DNA of 42,524 nucleotides from a bacterium (GTDB lineage: Bacteria > Electryoneota > B3-LCP): assembly GCA_018812585.1 (NCBI GenBank), contig JAHJDJ010000325.1, forward strand, positions 1 through 42,524, given 5' to 3'. Position 1 is the stretch's first letter. Each line of letters starts with the position of its first letter. This document shows positions 1 to 8,388 of the stretch, piece after piece. A program made the translations under genes and the position numbers. The notes under the pieces were generated by a model. It was given only the letters and a program-made list of their open reading frames with translations, did no database searches and had not been told where the DNA came from.

Positions 1-1121
1 AAAAATCCGGGGCGTTCAATGCGTTTTCCGCCGGACAGGATCTCGCCGCCAGTTTTCTTGATGGTTTCAAGGGCTTCTTCCATAGTCACGACAGCCGCTT
101 TGTTAACCAGCGGTCCCATCAGGGTGCTTTCATCCAGCGGGTCACCGAGGCGCACTTGCTTATAGGCATTCAGCAACTTTTCGGTGAAGGATTTGGCGAT
201 ATCTTTATGCAGGAAAACGCGGCGGGTTGAGGTGCAGCGTTGTCCGGAAGTACCCACAGCTCCGAACAGGACGGCTCGCAGCGCTATCTCGATGTCCGCA
301 GTTTCGTCGACGATGACGGCGTTGTTGCCACCCAATTCGAGGATTGTGCGGCCTAATCTCTTGCCGACAACTTCGCCGACGTGGAAGCCGATTTGAGTTG
401 AACCGGTAAAGGAGACCAGCGGAATGCGTTTATCGGAAATCAGGCGGTCGCCGATGACGCGGCCTTTGCCGATCATGAGATTGAACACACCCTGTAATTT
501 ATGGGCTTTCATCACGTCGTTGCAGATTTTCTGCACGGCGACTGCAGTCAAGGGTGTTTCCGAGGATGGTTTCCAAAGCGTGACGTCACCGCAAACGGCG
601 GCTAAAGCGGCGTTCCAGGACCAGACTGCGACGGGGAAATTGAAGGCTGAGACGACGCCGACGATCCCCAGAGGATGCCACTGTTCAAACATGCGGTGGA
701 GGGGACGTTCGGAATGCATGGAATTGCCATAAAGTTGACGTGATAGTCCCACAGAAAAATCGCAGATGTCGATCATTTCCTGAACTTCGCCCCAGCCCTC
801 CTGCACGATCTTGCCCATTTCCAGGGTCACCAGGCGGCCCAATGCGTCTTTCTTGGCTCGTAGAGCATCCCCCAATTCGCGGACGATTAAACCGCGTTTG
901 GGCGCTGGGATCATACGCCATTCAAGGAAAGCTTCAGAAGCGGCTTCCATCACCTTTTCATAGTCGGATTCGTTCGCTTGCGCTACGCGGGCGATCTCTT
1001 TGCCATTGGTTGGATTTATGGATGCCAGCAGATCACGTCCCTCTGTCGGACTCCAGGCCCCCGGTCCAGAACATGCGCCGGGATTCACACCTTCTATACC
1101 AAGTTCTTTCAAGAACTCCAT
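1..1121 (-). CDS. Aldehyde dehydrogenase, ALDH7-like (partial, runs off window start)
   Basis: Reverse-strand reading from ATG at 1121 (AGGAG upstream): MEFLKELGIEGVNPGACSGPGAWSPTEGRDLLASINPTNGKEIARV... with SFTGSTQIG, LELGGNNAVIV and SGQRCTSTRR catalytic-Cys motifs; open at window edge, so missing from ORF track. Confidence 0.93.
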   Translation of the reverse strand, partial: MEFLKELGIEGVNPGACSGPGAWSPTEGRDLLASINPTNGKEIARVAQANESDYEKVMEAASEAFLEWRMIPAPKRGLIVRELGDALRAKKDALGRLVTLEMGKIVQEGWGEVQEMIDICDFSVGLSRQLYGNSMHSERPLHRMFEQWHPLGIVGVVSAFNFPVAVWSWNAALAAVCGDVTLWKPSSETPLTAVAVQKICNDVMKAHKLQGVFNLMIGKGRVIGDRLISDKRIPLVSFTGSTQIGFHVGEVVGKRLGRTILELGGNNAVIVDETADIEIALRAVLFGAVGTSGQRCTSTRRVFLHKDIAKSFTEKLLNAYKQVRLGDPLDESTLMGPLVNKAAVVTMEEALETIKKTGGEILSGGKRIERPGF

Positions 1122-1376
1122 TATCATCTCCTAAGTTGTGGCGCTTTTGGAAGCACTTATAAATCGGTTTAAAAAACGGGCTGAAAAACCCGCCCAATAA
1201 GGTAAGAAAAAGCGTCTGACAAGTCAAGCGGATTTGGAGTATTTTATCAAATCGGACGATCTGTTTTTGCCTGTTCTGCATAAACTTCGGCAGAGGCTTA
1301 AGAAATCATTGAAAACCATTGTCTTTTCTGCGAATCATTTATAATTTGTCTTTGATCTTCTGAACATCCTCTTTAT

Positions 1377-2957
1377 GTGGCGGTTATGCAGAAACGGCTG
1401 ATTGCAATCACTGGGCAGGACAAAGATGGCGGCACACGCATTAAGCATACTCTCGCCAGCCGCGGGATCAATGCGACTTTTCACACCATCGATCTTCTGC
1501 AATTGGAAAAACTGAGTCCAGGGTTCGATGGAGTTGTCGTCCAAGTCAGATCGATGCCGGAGGCGCGTTCCATTGCCTCTATCTTTGAAAAACAAATCCG
1601 CCTCCCCCCCACCATCGCAATACTTTGCAAGGGTCTCCGTTACGCCTCGTACCAACCCATCCTGAACAAAGTTCCTCTCTTCCGCGAACCCAGCACCAAC
1701 GAACAATGGAATAATCTTGGCAGGGTAATCGGAGTTTTGATGCTGCAGGAACAGACTGTAAAAGAACAGCCTGTGAAGCGGTTGACCAAGTCCAGTTCTG
1801 GGTTTACCATTTATCCGAATGCGACACGCTGTGATGCATTGCGTTCATCAGGAGCTGTCGCCGGCGCGTTGACGGTCGAATTCGATCGAGCGCTGCATCA
1901 TATTGCTGAACGAGTCAGCTCTATCAACAAAGCGCTGAAACACGATATTCACATCTCATCCGATCTTGAGGCAATAGAGTGCGAAACTAAAAATGCTTCC
2001 CGCGTGACCACTCAGTTACGCAGTATGTTGAACGGGGAAACCGGGTTGCATGGCAGCGTTGACCTTAACCAGCTCCTGCGGGAAATCGTGCCGCTGGTTA
2101 AATCCATTCTGGGAAACCTGATACCCTTGACATTAGAATTGTATCCCGGCTCACTGCCTCTTTCCGGTGACCGGCTGCAGTTGCAGAGGGCGCTCTTTAA
2201 TATCTTCATCAATGCCAAGGATGCGCTGGGTAAGGAGGGGGCTTTGCGCATCAGGACCGGAAAGTTGAACTACGAGGACAGTTACGATCTGGGATTGGTA
2301 GAGGCGAAAAACGGCAGTGTCTGGATTGCCATACAAGATACCGGTCTGGGGATGACCACCAAAGTCAGAGAGAGCCTCTTTAAACCATTTTTCAGCACAA
2401 AACCTGTCCATGAGCATCCGGGGCTGGGCATGATCATGGTCAAGCATATCCTCGATCAGCATCAGGGGATTATCAACATCGACAGCCAGGCAGGTCGAGG
2501 CACTACGATTACATTTCATTTTCCTGCTCTTCCCATTACGAGAGGCGTTGCAACGAAGAGCGGCACAGCAGAAGACGAGGCTCGCTCCGTGCTGGTCATC
2601 TGCCATGAGCCGGTGATGCTGCAACTTTTAACGGACGTTCTACAACGCGAACAATACCGGGCATTGCATACTAATCGTTTATGGGAAGGGATTGAATTAC
2701 TGTACGAGCACCGTCATGAAATCGAAATTGTCATCTTACATGCGTCACCTTCCGACACGGATATGAAGGAGCTGGTCGAACGTGTACAGCAAATCCACAA
2801 AGAGGCTAAGATCATCATTATCCAGAGCCAGTCCATCGATAGCGACGTCGAAGCGCCAGATTCTCAGAACGTGAGATATCTATACAAACCGTTCCGGCTG
2901 AAGCATCTGTTGGAATCAATTGAACTCCTGAGAAAAGGCTCTGGAGCCGGCAATTGA
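1377..2957 (+). CDS. Histidine kinase-like protein with HATPase_c domain and degenerate N- and C-terminal receiver-like domains
   Basis: N box ALFNIFINAKDAL, G1 DTGLGM, F box FKPFFSTK, G2 GLGM; C-terminal RSVLVICHEP...IVILHASPSD...YLYKPF resembles a receiver domain. Confidence 0.85.
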   Translation: MAVMQKRLIAITGQDKDGGTRIKHTLASRGINATFHTIDLLQLEKLSPGFDGVVVQVRSMPEARSIASIFEKQIRLPPTIAILCKGLRYASYQPILNKVPLFREPSTNEQWNNLGRVIGVLMLQEQTVKEQPVKRLTKSSSGFTIYPNATRCDALRSSGAVAGALTVEFDRALHHIAERVSSINKALKHDIHISSDLEAIECETKNASRVTTQLRSMLNGETGLHGSVDLNQLLREIVPLVKSILGNLIPLTLELYPGSLPLSGDRLQLQRALFNIFINAKDALGKEGALRIRTGKLNYEDSYDLGLVEAKNGSVWIAIQDTGLGMTTKVRESLFKPFFSTKPVHEHPGLGMIMVKHILDQHQGIINIDSQAGRGTTITFHFPALPITRGVATKSGTAEDEARSVLVICHEPVMLQLLTDVLQREQYRALHTNRLWEGIELLYEHRHEIEIVILHASPSDTDMKELVERVQQIHKEAKIIIIQSQSIDSDVEAPDSQNVRYLYKPFRLKHLLESIELLRKGSGAGN

Positions 2958-2972
2958 TCGGATCTGAAAACA

Positions 2973-3096
2973 GAAAATAATAACGCCCCTATCGTGATAT
3001 TCGACAGGGGCGTTTTCGTTATCCGCTCTATTTCATCAAGCCGATGATCTTCTCGACGCCGCGTGACGTGAACCAGAAGCCGACGACCCATTTGGA
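2973..3096. repeat. Left copy of 124-bp direct repeat (terminator plus 3' end of holin gene)
   Basis: Aligned by eye with 4318-4441 at constant offset 1345; identical except 5 mismatches in the hairpin loop. Confidence 0.95.
2982..3016. terminator. Rho-independent terminator hairpin (duplicated copy)
   Basis: aacgcccct...aggggcgtt 9-bp stem; T-rich on both strands. Confidence 0.7.
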
Positions 3097-3247
3097 ACTC
3101 ATAATTACAAAAAAGCACCTCTCATTATGCGAACAAGCACTAAGAGATATAATTAGAAGTAGGGCTAATGGGTCTACGTAAAAAGGAAGATACTATGGAA
3201 TTGGTGCTTGAATTTGAAGATGGTAAGCCTGTTTAAAAAGGCTAGTA

Positions 3248-3772
3248 CTATTCTGTAGGAGGGTCTTCGCCGGTAGGTAAATCTTTAGTGGTTTTTACCG
3301 GGGTCCGTTGACGTGTGAATAAAAATCCACCGAAAACAATTGTCAGGGTTGATACAATTAGTGTTGTAGCGACCCATTCATGGTCATACATTGCTAAAAT
3401 TACGCCACACACAATAATAAATGCCGCCAACAAGCTTCCTAAAGTTTGTCCTCTTCTTTCTAATACACGTTGATCTTTTACCCCTTCAATAGCAGCAGAT
3501 AATTTTTTCTCCTCGAACTCAAACTCTTTAATATCCATCCTAAATCTATGCTGCTGTTCGTTTTCAGCTATTTTTATAATACGATCACCTGCACCAGTAA
3601 GCGTGCGTTCATATACCTCGAACTCAGAAGCCATTGGGAGAGGTCCACGCCGATACAATTCTTGTTGAATCGTAACAAGTCCTTTTGTTTCGCGTGGAAT
3701 CTCCTCAACGTCTCCAATATCTTCTGGCTCAGTCGGGAAATCTTCACCCTGCGGATCTTCAGAATCAGGCAT
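3248..3772 (-). CDS. DUF2335-like predicted membrane protein
   Basis: YRRGPLPMASEFEVYERTLTGAGDRIIKIAENEQQHR followed by two C-terminal hydrophobic segments, typical of the DUF2335 family. Confidence 0.75.
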   Translation of the reverse strand: MPDSEDPQGEDFPTEPEDIGDVEEIPRETKGLVTIQQELYRRGPLPMASEFEVYERTLTGAGDRIIKIAENEQQHRFRMDIKEFEFEEKKLSAAIEGVKDQRVLERRGQTLGSLLAAFIIVCGVILAMYDHEWVATTLIVSTLTIVFGGFLFTRQRTPVKTTKDLPTGEDPPTE

Positions 3773-3780
3773 ATATTACA

Positions 3781-4095
3781 CTAAGGAAACCTAATTGGTA
3801 ATTGAAAAGTGGAGTGAATGGAGTGTTTTGGTTTAGCATCAGAAAGTTCTAAGCCTACTGATGATATCCACATTTTTCGAATCTGGATACCATCATCAAT
3901 CCACGATCTCATTTTTCTAATTGATGGTTCGTGGATTGATGGAAGCCCTAAGCTTTCGGAGCTCACAGGGAAGAAGCTACCAATAAGAGAGCCAACACCA
4001 GAAAAATAGTGAGCTAAAGCGTCTCGCTGATACATGGTAATACTCTTCTTTGTGGATTTATTTCTGAGTTTTTCGAGCGGTTGCCTTCCAAACAT
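3781..4095 (-). CDS. Small hypothetical protein, possible operon partner of DUF2335 protein
   Basis: ORF 8 nt upstream of the DUF2335 ORF on the same strand; GGAG upstream of ATG; contains MYQRDALAHYFSGVGSLIGSFFP; no recognised family. Confidence 0.45.
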   Translation of the reverse strand: MFGRQPLEKLRNKSTKKSITMYQRDALAHYFSGVGSLIGSFFPVSSESLGLPSIHEPSIRKMRSWIDDGIQIRKMWISSVGLELSDAKPKHSIHSTFQLPIRFP

Positions 4096-4317
4096 AATTT
4101 ACCATCTCCATCATATTTTGTCAAGCAGTTTGTTAAATAATTCGCCAGCTACTTAGTTTCTTTTACTTGACTGGTATTCTCTTCTTTACAATATTTGATA
4201 CGTATCTATTCCCGTTCTCGTTGTGATTATACGCACAGAGCGGGAGTATGTTCACCCTAGTTATGTCAGAAAACACACTCAGCGTCCTATTCTACATATG
4301 TTAAACTAAGACATTGC

Positions 4318-4441
4318 GAAAATAATAACGCCCCTATCCTATAGTTCGACAGGGGCGTTTTCGTTATCCGCTCTATTTCATCAAGCCGATGATCTTCTCG
4401 ACGCCGCGTGACGTGAACCAGAAGCCGACGACCCATTTGGA
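4318..4441. repeat. Right copy of 124-bp direct repeat, within the intact holin gene 3' end and terminator
   Basis: See 2973-3096. Confidence 0.95.
4327..4361. terminator. Rho-independent terminator of holin gene
   Basis: aacgcccct...aggggcgtt stem; AT-rich tail on minus strand. Confidence 0.75.
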
Positions 4442-4867
4442 GAGTTCGACGACCTCTTCAGGGATGATGAGCAGATCGGGTAAGCTGATAAACACCTGTT
4501 GATAATATTGGATCAGTATTCCCAGGGCAAAAAGCCCCACCAGGCTAAACGACAGCAAGGGGCGTGTAATCGTCCGCCAGAGCTGTGCCTGAGGACTTAA
4601 CTCTGCGGCTTTGCCGTAGAATGCCATTTCGAATTCCCGCCTGGCTTGCTCTTCCTTCTGGAGAGCGGCTTGCAACTCAGGGTCCTGTTGCGCAAGCCTC
4701 TTCACACCAGATAGCACTTGATCGATCTGTCGATCTGCGATGCCGATTTCCTTGGCGGCTTTGCGAACCAGCAGATGGCCCGCGCCTTCGACCAGAGAAC
4801 GGACGATGGTTCCTCCCGGCAGGAGATCTGCCGCCGATGAAACGATACTTTTCAGATTGATTCCCAT
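4373..4867 (-). CDS. 3TM-type holin (GTA_holin_3TM-like)
   Basis: Amphipathic N-terminus, RPLLSFSLVGLFALGILIQYY TM segment, VVELSKWVVGFWFTSRGVEKIIG C-terminus. Confidence 0.75.
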   Translation of the reverse strand: MGINLKSIVSSAADLLPGGTIVRSLVEGAGHLLVRKAAKEIGIADRQIDQVLSGVKRLAQQDPELQAALQKEEQARREFEMAFYGKAAELSPQAQLWRTITRPLLSFSLVGLFALGILIQYYQQVFISLPDLLIIPEEVVELSKWVVGFWFTSRGVEKIIGLMK

Positions 4868-4881
4868 GATTTCCCCCCTTT

Positions 4882-5877
4882 CTAATTGGATTTCTTAAAA
4901 TAGATCATATACTTGGGATCAAGACGGCTGAAGCGGTAGGTTACGGCTTTGCCTTCCTGATCTTTCTCACCGCAGCGGTTGTATGCTTTCCAGCGCGTCA
5001 GGTTGATATTTTTACGGCCGTAGGGATCATGCGCAATGACGTAGGGTTCATCGAATTTATAGGTATATCCAATCCCCAGGATGACATGCTTCATACGGCT
5101 GGAGTTCAGCAGCGCTGGACTGCCCTGGTCGATGGCGCGTTGGAATTCCGCCAGCGTCACACTGGGTTGATAGACTGGCAACCAGCCTCCTCCATTACCT
5201 TGTGTGAACTGGAGACAGATATCTTTCAGGAAGTCTCCACGCGCCGTGATGATGCTGTTATAAGCGGAGGCAGGGTGGATTCCATCCCAAAGTTGCTGTC
5301 CCTTTCCCCAGTAATCCATCATATAGACATAGAGCCAGGTGGGTGATAAACGGTTAGAGCGCAGCCAGCTTGAAAGCGGCGCGCCATCAGGATATGCGGC
5401 AGGGGATCGGGTCAGGTCGAAAAAGCACAGCAGCATATAGAGCGAGGTCACGTTACAGGAGCCAGGTCTGATGCATCCTTTTTTTCTGGGGCCGGGGCAA
5501 TTTTTAGCGCCTTGACCATAGGATCCACCATCAGGAAGTTCGTTCATCCAGCAGCCGTCCGGAGTTTCGTCTCTACGGTCGGGGTCTGAAGCCCAATAGG
5601 CGCTGTCGGTGTGGGGATTGTCGAGTTGGCTGACGCAGGGGACGTTCCGAATGACGTGCTGATGTTTCGAGGACAGTGTCTCTTTGCATTCAGGCAGCAG
5701 GTATTCCCTGTCGGGCTTAAATATCCAGCCGTCAGATGATAAACAAGGATTATGTTTGACAACCTCTTCCTTGAATTCCTCCCAGGCTATGGGAATGTGG
5801 TTTTTGACCTGTTCGGTGTAGATTTTCCAGCGGCTGCCGCGCAGAGCGCGCTCGCGCCGCGTCCAGGATAAGGACAT
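4882..5877 (-). CDS. C39-like cysteine peptidase domain protein
   Basis: PGSCNVTSLYMLL (Cys), MKHVILGIGY (His), VIAHDPYG (Asp), in the order expected for Peptidase_C39_2; no obvious signal peptide. Confidence 0.75.
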   Translation of the reverse strand: MSLSWTRRERALRGSRWKIYTEQVKNHIPIAWEEFKEEVVKHNPCLSSDGWIFKPDREYLLPECKETLSSKHQHVIRNVPCVSQLDNPHTDSAYWASDPDRRDETPDGCWMNELPDGGSYGQGAKNCPGPRKKGCIRPGSCNVTSLYMLLCFFDLTRSPAAYPDGAPLSSWLRSNRLSPTWLYVYMMDYWGKGQQLWDGIHPASAYNSIITARGDFLKDICLQFTQGNGGGWLPVYQPSVTLAEFQRAIDQGSPALLNSSRMKHVILGIGYTYKFDEPYVIAHDPYGRKNINLTRWKAYNRCGEKDQEGKAVTYRFSRLDPKYMIYFKKSN

Positions 5878-5974
5878 GGTTCCTCCAGTTTAATTGGGGA
5901 TTTGTGGGTGAGAATTACTCAGGTGAGATTATTGAAAGTGAGTGTGGAATTTAAGTAAATAAGTTGTCACAAAG

Positions 5975-6013
5975 CACCTCTGACTAATGGCATTAGATTA
6001 ATGAATCTGACAC
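5975..6013 (+). repeat. 39-bp motif copy A
   Basis: cacctctgactaatggcattagattaatgaatctgacac. Confidence 0.8.
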
Positions 6014-6017
6014 TGTT

Positions 6018-6056
6018 CACCCCTGTCTAATGGCCTTTGATTAATTACGTTTACAG
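6018..6056 (+). repeat. 39-bp motif copy B
   Basis: cacccctgtctaatggcctttgattaattacgtttacag. Confidence 0.85.
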
Positions 6057-6079
6057 GTAGCGCGGGGGCTTGCCCCCGC
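6057..6079 (+). repeat. REP-like GTAG hairpin
   Basis: gtag c gcgggggc tt gcccccgc. Confidence 0.65.
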
Positions 6080-6110
6080 AGACGGTTAACCGAAATGTCT
6101 TACCTGGGGT

Positions 6111-6129
6111 GTCATGGCCACGCCATGAC
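6111..6129. repeat. Perfect palindromic hairpin
   Basis: gtcatggc cac gccatgac. Confidence 0.8.
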
Positions 6130-6138
6130 GCATTATTC

Positions 6139-6162
6139 CTGTCACGGAAGTCTCCGTGACAG
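6139..6162. repeat. Perfect palindromic hairpin, 10-bp stem
   Basis: ctgtcacgga agtc tccgtgacag. Confidence 0.85.
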
Positions 6163-6175
6163 CCGAGGAAAGATT

Positions 6176-6214
6176 TACCCCTGACTGATGGACATTAATT
6201 ATTTATCTTTACAC
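6176..6214 (+). repeat. 39-bp motif copy C
   Basis: tacccctgactgatggacattaattatttatctttacac. Confidence 0.75.
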
Positions 6215-6276
6215 TCAGCCTACCCGCCCAGAATTCACTTGTACGCCTCTGGCGTATTCTGAGGGAGGGGCGGTGC

Positions 6277-6305
6277 ATGTAAACCTAATTAATGCCATCA
6301 TCGGG
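6277..6305 (-). repeat. 39-bp motif copy D (inverted, shorter)
   Basis: Reverse complement reads cccgatgatggcattaattaggtttacat. Confidence 0.65.
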
Positions 6306-6423
6306 ATGCGTAAGGAATCTGACAGCATGTCAGACTCCGGACGCCAAAAGCACAGGCAAGCCGGAGTGACAGGCCAACCATAGGAAATTAGTTTTGGAAA
6401 GCAACTAGAAACTGGGGTTGGAA

Positions 6424-7068
6424 TTAGCGATAGGAAAGTATCTTCTGGCGGAATTGTCGCACGGCTGCGGCGATGTCGGGAGCGGCAGTGATCGCGGTAA
6501 CGACTGCAATCCGGCGAGCGCCGGCTGCCAGCAGCGGTTCGATATTATCGATTTTTATACCGCCCATGACGGTGATGGGGATAGAGACGCGGTCCTTAAT
6601 CTGCTTGAAGAGATCGATGCCAACCGGGCCAGCTAAGTGTTCCTTGGTCTGCGTGGCGTAGATGGGACCGACGTTGATAGTGCTGGCGCCTTCGCTGACT
6701 GCTTTCAGGGCTTCATCCAGATTGTGGGTGGATGCACCGATGACAGCTCGCGGGCCAAGCAGACGCCGCGCTTCAGGGATAGGGAAATCATCCTGTCCCA
6801 GGTGGACGCCGTCGGCTTGTACCGCTATGCAGATATCCACACGGTCATTGATGATCAGGGTCATTCCAGCTTCGCGAGTGCGGCGGCGAAATTCGGCTGC
6901 CAGGTGGAACAGATCTCGATCGGAGAGTTCTTTGGAGCGCAGTTGCACTACTTGCGCGCCACCGGCGATAAGGCCATCCAGCACTTCTAAGTTACTGCGC
7001 CCGGCGGAGAGGGATGCGCAGGTCACGGGATAAAGATCGAAATCTAAAGGGTCAGTCTTGGGAACCAT
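6424..7068 (-). CDS. thiE: Thiamine phosphate synthase
   Basis: VVQLRSKE, LIINDRVDI, DGVHLGQDD, IGASTH, GPIYATQTK, VMGGI motifs. Confidence 0.96.
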   Translation of the reverse strand: MVPKTDPLDFDLYPVTCASLSAGRSNLEVLDGLIAGGAQVVQLRSKELSDRDLFHLAAEFRRRTREAGMTLIINDRVDICIAVQADGVHLGQDDFPIPEARRLLGPRAVIGASTHNLDEALKAVSEGASTINVGPIYATQTKEHLAGPVGIDLFKQIKDRVSIPITVMGGIKIDNIEPLLAAGARRIAVVTAITAAPDIAAAVRQFRQKILSYR

Positions 7069-7268
7069 TAACCGCCTCCCACAAAACGCACCAGCTCAAC
7101 CGTGTCGCCATCCTGCAATTGTGTGGTATCGTAGACCGACCGGTCGAGGACTTCGCGATTCAGTTCAACCAGCGTGGTTTTGGGGTTCAGTTTATAGTCG
7201 TTCAATAGATCGGCCAGGGCTAAGTTAGCTGCCGCTTCCCTGGGCGTTCCATTGACTGTGATCTTCAT
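7068..7268 (-). CDS. thiS: Sulfur carrier protein ThiS
   Basis: [13 protein letters not shown]...VELVRFVGGG; C-terminal GG; TAATG overlap with thiE; ORF can extend to 7283. Confidence 0.92.
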   Translation of the reverse strand: MKITVNGTPREAAANLALADLLNDYKLNPKTTLVELNREVLDRSVYDTTQLQDGDTVELVRFVGGG

Positions 7269-8388
7269 GTGAATATCCTTCATGCATCAAGCGGTCCCAG
7301 TCTTTCCAGACCGGTTCGTATCCAGCTTTTTGAATGGCGCGGGCCACTTCTGCGGGCGACCTCTCATCGACGACGGCAAACTGTTCGCCGCGCCGTTCAG
7401 GGTGAATGTACCCTCCCGGTTCGGTGCGTGATCCGGCGCTCATCTGGGTCACTCCTAAAGGAATCAATTGATCGCGCAGTTCAGCCGGTTCTCTGGTGGA
7501 GACAACAATTCCAGCGTCATGCAGGAAGATCCGCAGCGCCAGCATCATCTGCACCATCTCCACGTCACTGACCAGTGAGGGAATGGAAAAATTCTCGGGT
7601 ATATTCCGCAGACGAGGGAAACTGATAGAGACCTGCGTGCGCCAGTATTTTTTCATCAAATAATCGGCATGCAGAGCCAGAGCGATGGCTTCAGCGCGCC
7701 AGTCGTTCAATCCCAGCAGTGAGCCGATACCCAGGCGCCGCATCCCCACCTGACCGGCGCGTTCAACGGCATCTAAACGCCAGTTGAAATCTTTCTTTTT
7801 ACCTCTGGGATGCATCTTCGCGTAGACGTTGCGGTCGTAGGTTTCCTGATAAAGCGTCAAGCCATCCGCGCCGGCCTCAGCCATCTGAGCGTAGCCTGGA
7901 CCTGACAATGGGTAGACTTCCAGCGATAAGGACGGAAAATCGGGTTGCAGAGCTTGCAGGATTTCTGCCAACCGGGCGACCGGAAGCACTTTGGGCGCCT
8001 CGCCGCTGACCAGCAGCGCGTGTCCGAATCCCCACCGTTTCAGTTGGTCGGCTTCAGCCAGGATTTCTTCCATATTTAACGAAATACGGGGGATGTCGCG
8101 GGTGGCTTTGAAACCGCAATAGACGCAGGCGTTGCTGCATTCATTGGATAGATATATTGGCGCATACATCAGAATCACTCGGCCAAAACGCCGCAGTGAA
8201 ATAGCGTGAGCTTGTCTGGCCATCGGTTCGAGGTAATCCTGCGCAGCGGGTGACAGCAGCGCCAGAAAATCGGAGAAATCCGCCTGGTCTTTGTTAATGG
8301 CAGATGCGACTCTATCAGGGGTGATTTCGGTCAGTTTCGACCGGATCGCAAGCAGGTCGGTGCTATCTAAAACGTCCGTAAAGGTCAT
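7225..8388 (-). CDS. thiH: 2-iminoacetate synthase (tyrosine lyase), radical SAM
   Basis: [10 protein letters not shown] radical SAM motif; [21 protein letters not shown]. Confidence 0.96.
   Translation of the reverse strand: MTFTDVLDSTDLLAIRSKLTEITPDRVASAINKDQADFSDFLALLSPAAQDYLEPMARQAHAISLRRFGRVILMYAPIYLSNECSNACVYCGFKATRDIPRISLNMEEILAEADQLKRWGFGHALLVSGEAPKVLPVARLAEILQALQPDFPSLSLEVYPLSGPGYAQMAEAGADGLTLYQETYDRNVYAKMHPRGKKKDFNWRLDAVERAGQVGMRRLGIGSLLGLNDWRAEAIALALHADYLMKKYWRTQVSISFPRLRNIPENFSIPSLVSDVEMVQMMLALRIFLHDAGIVVSTREPAELRDQLIPLGVTQMSAGSRTEPGGYIHPERRGEQFAVVDERSPAEVARAIQKAGYEPVWKDWDRLMHEGYSHEDHSQWNAQGSGS

Noticed and set aside
2864-3118. ORF 2864..3118 (-), 84 aa
   Set aside because: Runs through the duplicated terminator and antisense to the kinase 3' end; wrong frame for the holin remnant.
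3119-3235. Decayed coding remnant (reads KKHLSLCEQALRDIIRSRANGST* and MELVLEFEDGKPV*) left of the DUF2335 gene
   Set aside because: Too short and frame-broken to assign; could be chance translation of AT-rich DNA.
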